A stretch of 22,402 bases of DNA from a virus, in IMG/VR virus record IMGVR_UViG_3300017956_000147, positions 1-22,402 of that record. One strand, 5' to 3'. The position numbers and the translations under genes are program-made. A model generated the notes under the pieces. It searched no databases. It had not been told where the DNA came from and worked only from the letters and a program-made list of their open reading frames with translations. Numbering within the stretch: the first letter of the stretch is position 1; each line of letters starts with the position of its first letter. This document shows positions 14,412 through 19,939 of this stretch, piece by piece.

Positions 14412-14519
14412 CATATATTTCTATTTTATGGCGGCGCGGCGGAGCCGCTCGCGAAGCAGAATTTCGCAACTCGTTTTGCGGGGGTTAGGATTTATGCGAT
14501 CGGCCAGGAGGGCTGAGTG
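14412..14519. other. Leader region right of the origin, no gene seen
   Basis: Rightward frames through 14164-14520 cross the iterons and do not look like protein. The sequence holds a GC-rich imperfect hairpin near 14432-14452 (GCGGC and GCCGC) and ends with the AGGAGG of the next gene. A promoter may lie in the AT-rich 14410-14430 stretch, but I could not define one. Confidence 0.4.
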
Positions 14520-14711
14520 ATGCCAACAGTGAGATTAGAAATCGATGACATGGAGCCGGGCATGCGGCTGAGCATCAAACTCGATAACGAGGAGTATGTG
14601 TACGAGATCGAGGATGACGGCGAGCCGGACGAGGAGCCCGGCGAAGCCGGGGGCGACGAGCCGGCGAGCCTTGATGCCCGCAGATTTAAATTCGGAGGCA
14701 AGAGTGGCTAG
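14520..14711 (+). CDS. Small acidic protein, 63 aa
   Basis: ATG at 14520 with AGGAGG eight bases upstream; a GTG at 14517 would add one residue. The N-terminal half reads as a small beta-rich fold (TVRLEIDDMEPGMRLSIKLD; EEYVYEIEDDG). It is followed by an acidic Gly/Glu/Asp/Pro linker and a basic end (ARRFKFGGKSG). The stop overlaps the start of the nuclease gene (GTGGCTAG). Unrecognised; the acidic tail suggests a protein-protein adaptor or DNA mimic, but that is speculative. Confidence 0.7.
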   Translation: MPTVRLEIDDMEPGMRLSIKLDNEEYVYEIEDDGEPDEEPGEAGGDEPASLDARRFKFGGKSG

Positions 14712-15045
14712 TCATCTGGAGGAGCAGTTCGCGGCGCAGCTCGATGCGTACGGAATAACGTACGACCGCGAGCAGATGCTGATACCGGGCCGCAAGTTTA
14801 GGTTCGACTTCGTCATCCCGCAGGCGGCTTTGGTGTGCGAAGTCGAGGGCGGCACGTGGTCGGGCGGCAGGCATACGCGCGGCAGCGGCTTTCGCAAGGA
14901 TTGCGAGAAGTACAACCTGGCAGTGGAGCATGGGTATGCGGTGCTGCGCTACACGTCCGATATGGTGAAAAACGGCCTTGCAGCAGAGCAAGTGAGACGG
15001 TATCTGACCAATACGTGCGCTGAGACGCAGCCAGAGGCTCTGTGA
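14704..15045 (+). CDS. VSR/DUF559-fold endonuclease-like protein
   Basis: A 113-aa protein starting at GTG, with GGAGG five bases upstream. RKFRFDFVIPQAALVCEVEG supplies D35 and E46-x-E48, the restriction-endonuclease-like core of VSR/DUF559 proteins. GGTWSGGRHTRG, FRKDCEKYN and HGYAVLRYTSDMV match small phage nucleases of this type. The likely role is nicking or cleaving branched or mismatched DNA during replication. The exact substrate is not visible. Confidence 0.8.
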   Translation: MASHLEEQFAAQLDAYGITYDREQMLIPGRKFRFDFVIPQAALVCEVEGGTWSGGRHTRGSGFRKDCEKYNLAVEHGYAVLRYTSDMVKNGLAAEQVRRYLTNTCAETQPEAL

Positions 15046-15052
15046 GGCGTTT

Positions 15053-15370
15053 ATGAACTGTCCGCAATGCCAAGGTAGGTCAGAAGTAACGCACACTCAG
15101 AGGCGTTCTGAGAGCGTCCTACGTAACCGTCGATGTAAAGTTTGTGAGTACAAATTCGACACGCTCGAATCGTTTCACGTGGAACGAAAAGGTAAACAAG
15201 TAAAACAGGTCAAAATGACCAAATCGACCGCCTCGAAGCAGGTACAATTGCGCGTCCAGCAGGAGCCGCTGAAGGAGCGTGATTATCCTGACGAGTACTG
15301 GGTAGTCGATGACATGGAAGAGGTGCGAGACGTGCTGAGAGAGATGGGAGTGGATGACTATGTCGGGTAG
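15053..15370 (+). CDS. NrdR-like zinc-ribbon protein without ATP-cone
   Basis: A 105-aa protein with GAGG five bases before the ATG. C3-x2-C6 and C28-x2-C31 (MNCPQCQG; RRCKVCEYKF then DTLE) closely resemble the DNA-binding zinc ribbon of NrdR, the repressor of ribonucleotide reductase genes. The ATP-cone that normally follows is missing; instead there is a basic linker (KGKQVKQVKMTKSTASK) and an acidic end (DEYWVVDDMEEVRDVL). No ribonucleotide reductase gene is in the window. It could mimic host NrdR, or be a Zn-ribbon transcription factor for late genes. It overlaps the small-terminase start. Confidence 0.8.
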   Translation: MNCPQCQGRSEVTHTQRRSESVLRNRRCKVCEYKFDTLESFHVERKGKQVKQVKMTKSTASKQVQLRVQQEPLKERDYPDEYWVVDDMEEVRDVLREMGVDDYVG

Positions 15371-15794
15371 ACCAAAGATGCGTGAAGCAATGCGACGGAT
15401 CGATGACCAGGGAGGCGAGGAGGTGTTCGATGACCTAGCGTCGGGCATGACAACGGTCAACCTGATCAAGAAGCTTGGCGTGAGCTCTCGCGTGTTTTAC
15501 AAGTGGATGCGGGCAACCAAAGAGCGTGAAGAGAAATACTACGAAGCGAAGCGGAAGTGGGCAGATCATCTTGCTGAGGAGACGCTAGATATTGCTGACG
15601 GCGCGATCGATGCACACGATGCACAGGTGCGTAAGCTGCGGATTGAGACTAGGCGTTGGCTCGCTGCGCGTGCGAACCCGGATAACTGGGGTGACCGTCG
15701 AGATCCGCTAGTGTCCATCAACGTCCAAGACCAGCATCTCGGCGCCTTGCGAGAGCTCATTGTGCCTGACGATAAGATCGTCTCAGAGCAGTGA
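15360..15794 (+). CDS. terS: Terminase small subunit
   Basis: A 144-aa protein from ATG at 15360, with GGGAG nine bases upstream; an ATG at 15354 adds two residues but sits too close to that site. The N-terminal helix-turn-helix (GMTTVNLIKKLGVSSRVFYK) would recognise the packaging site. The helical centre and the motif RKLRIETRRWLAARANPDNWG match the conserved segment of phage small terminase subunits. The large subunit is 2.5 kb downstream, an unusual separation. Confidence 0.88.
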   Translation: MSGRPKMREAMRRIDDQGGEEVFDDLASGMTTVNLIKKLGVSSRVFYKWMRATKEREEKYYEAKRKWADHLAEETLDIADGAIDAHDAQVRKLRIETRRWLAARANPDNWGDRRDPLVSINVQDQHLGALRELIVPDDKIVSEQ

Positions 15795-15844
15795 TACTCG
15801 CGCTCTCGCGCACCGGGCCGGGCGGTCCATCGCGCGCGTGGGAA

Positions 15845-15926
15845 TTTAACATAATCTCGCGTTAAATCAGCCAGTTAAGCGCAAGATAACAGCGTTAACA
15901 CGCCGTTACATAATAGTGCTGTTATA
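15845..15926. other. Cluster of GTTA-type elements after terS
   Basis: Seven GTTA or TAAC elements start at 15847, 15861, 15874, 15885, 15894, 15905 and 15921, 9 to 16 bp apart, in a region with no gene. Phased sites next to terS are what a small-terminase binding (pac or cosB) site could look like. The region is also simply AT-rich, so this is tentative. Confidence 0.35.
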
Positions 15927-15968
15927 AAACGTAGCAAAAACAACGACATACGTAGCCTAAAACGGGAT

Positions 15969-16019
15969 GGGGGGGGGTATCGAGATCCGAGCTCGTTCCC
16001 AGGCGCTCAGACCCCCCCC
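15969..16019. other. G9 and C8 runs, possible cos or structure element
   Basis: Nine G residues (15969-15977) and eight C residues (16012-16019) face each other across 34 bp that include the palindrome CGAGCTCG. They could pair into a long hairpin or mark a GC-rich cohesive-end region. They lie in the noncoding region 15795-16158 between terS and the leftward small-gene operon. Confidence 0.35.
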
Positions 16020-16098
16020 TTCGCGCCTTGCCGGGGGAGGGGGAGTGGTAGTTAAACCCGCACGCACCAAAAAAAATTTTTGAAATTTTCCTGCACGC

Positions 16099-16123
16099 AA
16101 AAAAAGGCCCGCTGACGCGGGCC
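16099..16123 (-). terminator. Rho-independent terminator of the small basic-protein operon
   Basis: On the minus strand GGCCCGC-GTCA-GCGGGCC, a perfect 7-bp GC stem with a 4-base loop, is followed by seven T residues. It lies 36 bases after the last stop of the leftward three-gene operon. Confidence 0.88.
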
Positions 16124-16158
16124 TAGCTGGCCTTGGGGAAGGAGGGGTCGCCAGCTTA

Positions 16159-16296
16159 TTATTTCTTTGCGGTCTTCTTGGCCTGCCGGAAGGCTTTCGC
16201 AGTCGGCGCGCCTTTGCTGCCCGGCTTACGCATTTTCTCTTTCGAGCCTGCCTTGATCCGTTTCCGCTTCGCGTGGATGTTTTTGTAAAGACCCAT
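16159..16296 (-). CDS. Small basic phage protein, 45 aa
   Basis: The start ATG shares its A with the stop of the preceding gene (TGATG), with GAGGAG six bases upstream. The protein (MGLYKNIHAKRKRIKAGSKE, then MRKPGSKGAPTAKAF and a Lys-rich tail) carries about 16 Lys or Arg among 45 residues. I have seen similar short proteins in marine phages near terminase genes, always without function. A DNA-binding or virion-packaged role fits the charge. Confidence 0.75.
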   Translation of the reverse strand: MGLYKNIHAKRKRIKAGSKEKMRKPGSKGAPTAKAFRQAKKTAKK

Positions 16297-16550
16297 CATG
16301 ATCTCCTCGATTTAGTGCCGCTGCACTTCCATCGCTTTCGCGACAATCGGAGCGGGCTGTTGGGATTCTTCGCTGCCTTCGGCGATCGCTTCATCTGGCC
16401 GGCGCTCCGCGCGCAGTAGGCGTCGCCTTTCTTCGTGCCGGCTCGCACTCGCGGCCCGCCGTCCCTGGCGCGGCCGGCCTGGCCGTACGACACCCGCTTG
16501 CCGGATGCCGTGACCTTGACCCGCGCCTTGCCCTTCCGTGGTTCTGCCAT
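16296..16550 (-). CDS. Basic hypothetical phage protein, 84 aa
   Basis: Coupled to the upstream gene by TAATG and to the downstream gene by TGATG. The N-terminal part is basic (GKARVKVTASGKRVSYGQAG), the centre is Gly/Arg-rich (RARDGGPRVRAGTKKGDAYC), and the C-terminal part has NPNSPLRLSRKRWKCSG. The two Cys residues (C46 and C76) could bind a metal ion or form a disulfide. The same general pattern occurs in uncharacterised phage proteins. Function unknown; DNA condensation or a head-associated role is possible. Confidence 0.75.
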   Translation of the reverse strand: MAEPRKGKARVKVTASGKRVSYGQAGRARDGGPRVRAGTKKGDAYCARSAGQMKRSPKAAKNPNSPLRLSRKRWKCSGTKSRRS

Positions 16551-16672
16551 TACTTAGGCGGGAATGAGGGCTTGGGCGATCCCACTCGAACGCCTGCAAC
16601 CATCGATGCGTGCTTGTTCTTTTTGTTGCTGCCGGAGTGTTTAACCGGCGCTTTAGTTCCGTGTTTTTGCAT
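16550..16672 (-). CDS. Small basic peptide, 40 aa
   Basis: First gene of the leftward operon. AGGAG lies eight bases before the ATG, and the stop overlaps the next start as TAATG. The sequence is MQKHGTKAPVKHSGSNKKNK followed by HASMVAGVRVGSPKPSF and a Pro-Pro-Lys end. It is rich in Lys, His and Gly, probably disordered, and without recognised motifs. Confidence 0.65.
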   Translation of the reverse strand: MQKHGTKAPVKHSGSNKKNKHASMVAGVRVGSPKPSFPPK

Positions 16673-16702
16673 ATCTGGGTCTCCTTGAGCCCATTAGATT
16701 AA

Positions 16703-16730
16703 TCGATAAAAAAAATAAAAATAATGTCAA
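16703..16730 (-). promoter_or_regulatory. Promoter of the small basic-protein operon
   Basis: A consensus TTGACA on the minus strand (16730-16725) is followed 16 bases later by TATCGA (16708-16703), with an A/T-only spacer. It lies about 30 bp before the 40-aa gene and eight bases from operator-like copy C, so both divergent promoters could be controlled together. Confidence 0.5.
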
Positions 16731-16737
16731 CAAAAGG

Positions 16738-16766
16738 TAGACAGCTGTAACAGCGTTTGATAAGGT
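16738..16766 (+). promoter_or_regulatory. Promoter with operator-like motif, copy C
   Basis: TAGACAGCTGT at 16738-16748 differs from copies A and B at one base. TAGACA and TAAGGT (16761-16766) are 17 bp apart, and the -10 is preceded by TGA, an extended -10. The next gene follows about 47 bp later. The arrangement is the same as at 10611-10639. Confidence 0.6.
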
Positions 16767-16813
16767 ATCACTGTTACTGAGTAGTTCACAACGAAAACAA
16801 AGGAGCGACAACG

Positions 16814-17284
16814 ATGGCAAAAGCAACTCACAACGGAATCTGCCAAGTATGCGGCGCACTGCAAGCGGTAAACCCAAAAACTGGAAAGCTAGCGAATCAT
16901 GGTTATTCGGTTATGTGGCACTCACAGCACGGCACCTGCCCTGGCTCTAGGCAATTGCCTATCCAAGTCAGCAGCGACCTTGCTGAAAAAACCGCAAAAG
17001 GGCTGGAAGAAAAAATTAATCAGCTAAGGCACGACGTAGAGCACGAGGAAATTATTAAGGTGAAGGTTACGCGTCGCGGCCCTTGGGGCCGGGAAGAATT
17101 GATGGTAACTCGCGAAGAGTTCAAAGATCCTAGCGATTTCGCTTGGGCTGAAGCTTGCCAGAGGACGCTTCGAGAAATGACTTTTCGAGCAGATTTGTAC
17201 GAGGAGTGTGTCAAACAAATCAAAAGCCGTATTGAAAAATACCACGGCCAGTCATTAATTCAACGAGATCAGGAGGCGGCGTAA
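16814..17284 (+). CDS. Zinc-finger phage protein, 156 aa
   Basis: AAAGGAGC lies seven bases before the ATG. C10-x2-C13 (GICQVCGALQAV), H29 (NHGYSVMW) and C42 (HGTCPGS) form a single zinc-binding module of a type often seen in bacterial and phage hypothetical proteins. Two helical regions follow (DLAEKTAKGLEEKINQLRHD; FRADLYEECVKQIKSRIEKY), the first likely coiled coil. The stop codon lies in the loop of a perfect hairpin. It is expressed from a promoter with the shared operator, so it is probably an early gene. Function unknown. Confidence 0.82.
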   Translation: MAKATHNGICQVCGALQAVNPKTGKLANHGYSVMWHSQHGTCPGSRQLPIQVSSDLAEKTAKGLEEKINQLRHDVEHEEIIKVKVTRRGPWGREELMVTREEFKDPSDFAWAEACQRTLREMTFRADLYEECVKQIKSRIEKYHGQSLIQRDQEAA

Positions 17285-17290
17285 GCCGCC
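17275..17290 (+). promoter_or_regulatory. Stop-codon hairpin with GUAA tetraloop, copy 1
   Basis: GGCGGC-GTAA-GCCGCC: a perfect 6-bp stem closed by a GNRA-type loop that contains the TAA stop of the 156-aa gene. The GGGGAGCGA ribosome-binding site of the next gene follows directly. A second copy at 17558 keeps the pairing with different bases. Confidence 0.65.
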
Positions 17291-17303
17291 GGGGAGCGAA
17301 ACG

Positions 17304-17567
17304 ATGGAAACAATCAAAATCACAAAGCTGTTTTATGACGATCACGTCGACCGTGATCTCCCGGCCCCGGCGATCGTGCGGGAAACGAAGCGTCACTACT
17401 TCATCGATGCCAATAGCGAGCACCTCGATGATCTTTTATCCGACGCAGAGTTTTATTGGGATCCCACGCTGTTCAACTGCGAATTCGGCGACTGGCTATG
17501 GGGCTTGATCCGATCAGCGAACGCAACCGAGAAGGCGATCAAAAAGCATTTGAAGGAGGCCGCGTAA
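17304..17567 (+). CDS. Hypothetical protein, 87 aa
   Basis: GGGGAGCG lies six bases upstream of the ATG, directly behind the first stop-codon hairpin. The protein is acidic and aromatic-rich (KLFYDDHVDRDLPAPAIVRE; AEFYWDPTLFNCEFGDWLW), soluble and compact. Its last residues (LKEAA) and stop context mirror those of the gene before it. No family recognised. Confidence 0.75.
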   Translation: METIKITKLFYDDHVDRDLPAPAIVRETKRHYFIDANSEHLDDLLSDAEFYWDPTLFNCEFGDWLWGLIRSANATEKAIKKHLKEAA

Positions 17568-17573
17568 GCGGCC
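17558..17573 (+). promoter_or_regulatory. Stop-codon hairpin with GUAA tetraloop, copy 2
   Basis: GGCCGC-GTAA-GCGGCC, again a perfect 6-bp stem with the stop codon in the loop. It follows AGGA, as copy 1 does, and is followed by the GGAGGAGCGA ribosome-binding site of the recombinase frame. Relative to copy 1, two base pairs are swapped with both sides changed. Confidence 0.65.
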
Positions 17574-17585
17574 GGAGGAGCGAGC

Positions 17586-18335
17586 ATGAAAACAAGAAGC
17601 ATCAGGGGCGAGTACCGCAAGCGCCGCCAGGTTCAGGAGCAAGCAGAAAGGAGAGCAACCATGATCTACGGATACACCCGCGTAAGCACGGAAGAGCAAG
17701 CCGACGGCACGTCCCTCGCAACGCAACGCACCATGATTCAGGGCGTTGCTCTCGCGAGCCAGCTCCCGACGGACATCACGTACCTAGCCGACCCCGGCGT
17801 GAGCGGCAGCGTGCCGTTCTTCGCCAGACAGGCTGTCGCGACTCTTGCCCTGCAGCCCGGCGACATCATTATCTGCAGCGCCCTTGATCGATTTAGCCGC
17901 GACGCGCGCGATTGCCTTAACACGATCCACGAGCTCAAGGAGCTCGGCGTGCGTTTGTTCTTGAACGGCCACGGCGACGTGACCGACGAGGGCAACGTCA
18001 CAGCGCGCCTCATGCTTGAAATCATGGCAGCGTTCGCCGGCCACGAGCGCCGCGTGATCAAGGAGCGCACAACGCGTGGCCGGCGCGCGAAGCGCGAGCG
18101 GGGCGGCTTTATCGGCGGCGAAGCGCCCTGGGGCTGCGCCATCGAGGGTGAGGGCAAAGAAGCGATCGTTGTCGAGCTCCCGCAGCGCCGCGAGGCGATC
18201 GGCAAGATGCGCGAGCTCCGCGACGCAGGAAAAAGCTATCGCGACATAGCGCAACTCATTTCTGCGCAATACAATCTCGCCACCTCTCACATGAAAGTTA
18301 AGCGAGCATTGGATGCCGAAAGCATCAGCCCCTAA
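17586..18335 (+). CDS. Serine recombinase (resolvase/invertase type)
   Basis: A 249-aa frame. The recombinase proper starts at M26 (ATG 17661, AAAGGAG seven bases upstream) with the family opening MIYGYTRVSTEEQ. Counting from there, the nucleophile is S9 with R7; DRFSRDARD at 76-84 holds the conserved Arg residues, and HERRVIKERT at 128-137 starts the long helix. The C-terminal SYRDIAQLISAQYN is a helix-turn-helix. The 17586 ATG also has an excellent site (GGAGGAG, five bases upstream) and adds a basic 25-residue tail, so two forms are possible. It lies between terS and terL and overlaps terL by 23 bases. Sites and substrate are unknown. Confidence 0.9.
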   Translation: MKTRSIRGEYRKRRQVQEQAERRATMIYGYTRVSTEEQADGTSLATQRTMIQGVALASQLPTDITYLADPGVSGSVPFFARQAVATLALQPGDIIICSALDRFSRDARDCLNTIHELKELGVRLFLNGHGDVTDEGNVTARLMLEIMAAFAGHERRVIKERTTRGRRAKRERGGFIGGEAPWGCAIEGEGKEAIVVELPQRREAIGKMRELRDAGKSYRDIAQLISAQYNLATSHMKVKRALDAESISP

Positions 18336-19725
18336 TCCTTATATCGATTTCCTCAAGCGCTACCGGCATGACCCGGTGGCGTTTGTGGAGCACGTTCTCA
18401 AGGTTAAAGTGCAGCCCTGGCAGGCGGATCTCTTGCAAGCCGTGCAGGACGGCGAGCGGCGCATCTCAATCCGCTCTGGCCACGGGGTGGGTAAATCGAC
18501 AGCCGCCGCATGGACCATGCTTTGGTATCTCATTACTCGATACCCGGTAAAGATTGTTGTCACGGCGCCGACCAGCGCGCAGCTATTCGACGCGCTGTTT
18601 GCCGAGCTCAAGCGCTGGATCAACGAACTGCCGATGGCTTTGAAAGACATCCTTGAAGTGAAGAGCGATCGCGTGAGCCATAAATCGGCGCCAAGCGAGT
18701 GCTTCATCTCTGCTCGAACTAGCCGTGCCGAGACACCAGAAGCGCTGCAGGGCGTGCATGCCGATAACGTGCTGCTCATATGCGATGAGGCGTCGGGGAT
18801 CCCCGAGCAGGTGTTCGAGGCTGCGGCCGGATCGATGTCGGGCGAGAACGCTTGCACGATTCTCCTCGGCAACCCAACTCGATCGAGCGGGTTTTTCTTC
18901 GACACGCATCACACGCAAGCCGGGGAATGGTGGACGCGGAAGGTGAGCTGCGCTGATTCGCCGATGGTCAGCGACCAGTACGTCGATGAGATGAAGGTAA
19001 GGTATGGCGAAGAGAGCAATGCGTTTCGCGTTCGCGTGTTGGGTGAGTTCCCGGCTCGCGACGATGACACGGTCATCCCGCTAGAGCTCGTCGAAAGCGC
19101 GCAGGTGCGCGACATTGAGATCAGCGATGATGAGCCGATCATCTGGGGGCTTGACGTTGCGCGTTTTGGTAACGCCGCGAGCGTGCTCTGTAAGCGCCAG
19201 GGGCGCAAGATTTTAGCCATGCAGGATTGGCGGGGGCTCGACCTAATGCAGCTCACAGGCGCCGTGGTGGCCGAGTATGAGAGCTGTCAGCCTAGACAAG
19301 AGCCCATGCAGATCTGCGTTGACTCGATCGGCGTCGGGGGCGGCGTGTGCGATCGTCTGCGCGAGCTCGGCCTGCCGGCCGTTGGTATTAACACGGCAGA
19401 AAGCCCGGCCCTGCGCGGTACGTATATGAACCTTCGAGCGGAGCTCTGGTTCAAGCTAAAAGCCTGGCTAGAGGCGCGCGACGTGAACATGCCCAAGGAC
19501 GATTTGCTCCTCGCCGAGCTCGTCGCTGTCAAATATAAGTTTACAAGTGCTGGCAAACTTCAGATCGAGAGCAAAGACGAGATGCGGCGGCGAGGAATGG
19601 CAAGCCCCGACCGTGCAGACGCCGTATGCCTTACGTTTGCGACTGAGGCCGCGACTGTGATCAAGGGCGGGGCGATGGCCAGCAATTGGCAGAAGCCTAT
19701 CCGCCGAAACCTATCGGTCGTCTGA
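18313..19725 (+). CDS. terL: Terminase large subunit
   Basis: A 470-aa DNA-packaging motor. ATPase domain: Walker A RSGHGVGKST at 54-63, Walker B LLICDE at 154-159, and a coupling-like motif LLGNPTR at 184-190. The RNase H-like nuclease has D281 (GLDVARFG), D337 (CVDSIG) and D436 (SPDRADAV). Together these cleave and translocate phage DNA into the prohead through the portal. The start overlaps the serine recombinase end. The full family length is present and intact. Confidence 0.96.
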   Translation: MPKASAPNPYIDFLKRYRHDPVAFVEHVLKVKVQPWQADLLQAVQDGERRISIRSGHGVGKSTAAAWTMLWYLITRYPVKIVVTAPTSAQLFDALFAELKRWINELPMALKDILEVKSDRVSHKSAPSECFISARTSRAETPEALQGVHADNVLLICDEASGIPEQVFEAAAGSMSGENACTILLGNPTRSSGFFFDTHHTQAGEWWTRKVSCADSPMVSDQYVDEMKVRYGEESNAFRVRVLGEFPARDDDTVIPLELVESAQVRDIEISDDEPIIWGLDVARFGNAASVLCKRQGRKILAMQDWRGLDLMQLTGAVVAEYESCQPRQEPMQICVDSIGVGGGVCDRLRELGLPAVGINTAESPALRGTYMNLRAELWFKLKAWLEARDVNMPKDDLLLAELVAVKYKFTSAGKLQIESKDEMRRRGMASPDRADAVCLTFATEAATVIKGGAMASNWQKPIRRNLSVV

Positions 19726-19745
19726 AAAAGATTACAAGTGTAAAC

Positions 19746-19774
19746 TTACGCAACTCATTTTGATTTGAGATAAT
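19746..19774 (+). promoter_or_regulatory. Extended -10 promoter ahead of the 42-aa gene
   Basis: TGA-GATAAT (19766-19774) is an extended -10, five of six to consensus. A weak TTACGC lies 17 bp upstream. It occurs in the only gap of this late block and could drive the virion genes that follow. Confidence 0.4.
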
Positions 19775-19790
19775 TGAGCGTACCTTTTTG

Positions 19791-19802
19791 CCCATATATG
19801 GG
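19791..19802 (+). promoter_or_regulatory. 12-bp palindrome overlapping a ribosome-binding site
   Basis: CCCATATATGGG is a perfect palindrome whose right arm overlaps the GGGAG ribosome-binding site of the 42-aa gene. In RNA it might hide the site, or in DNA serve as a binding site. Confidence 0.35.
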
Positions 19803-19810
19803 AGCGCTCG

Positions 19811-19939
19811 ATGCCGAATACCCAAAACCCTAAGCCCTACCGCAACGGCCCTGGCGGCCATCGCGACGCCGCAGCCGACATCGTGATCATGCTCGGCATC
19901 GCTGACAAGAAGAAAAAGAAAGCCAAAAAGAAGAAGTAG
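19811..19939 (+). CDS. Lys-tailed small protein, 42 aa
   Basis: GGAG six bases upstream of the ATG; the stop (TAG) is immediately followed by the ATG of the 736-aa gene. It reads MPNTQNPKPYRNGPGGHRDA, then ADIVIMLGIAD, and ends in a run of ten residues that are nearly all Lys. The basic tail resembles that of the 45-aa protein at 16159. It may bind nucleic acid or be packaged with DNA; function unknown. Confidence 0.65.
   Translation: MPNTQNPKPYRNGPGGHRDAAADIVIMLGIADKKKKKAKKKK

Noticed and set aside
14164-14520. Two rightward reading frames (14164-14520 and 14205-14516) over the iteron region
   Set aside because: They translate the repeated CTCCAGT units into Ser/Cys/Leu-rich low-quality sequence, lack ribosome-binding sites and overlap each other; the DNA repeats explain the region better.
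16312-16599. 95-aa leftward frame
   Set aside because: Overlaps the 84-aa basic gene in another frame; the latter has TAATG/TGATG junctions and protein-like composition.
17738-18290. 155- and 168-aa leftward frames
   Set aside because: Antisense to the serine recombinase, which has its catalytic motifs intact.
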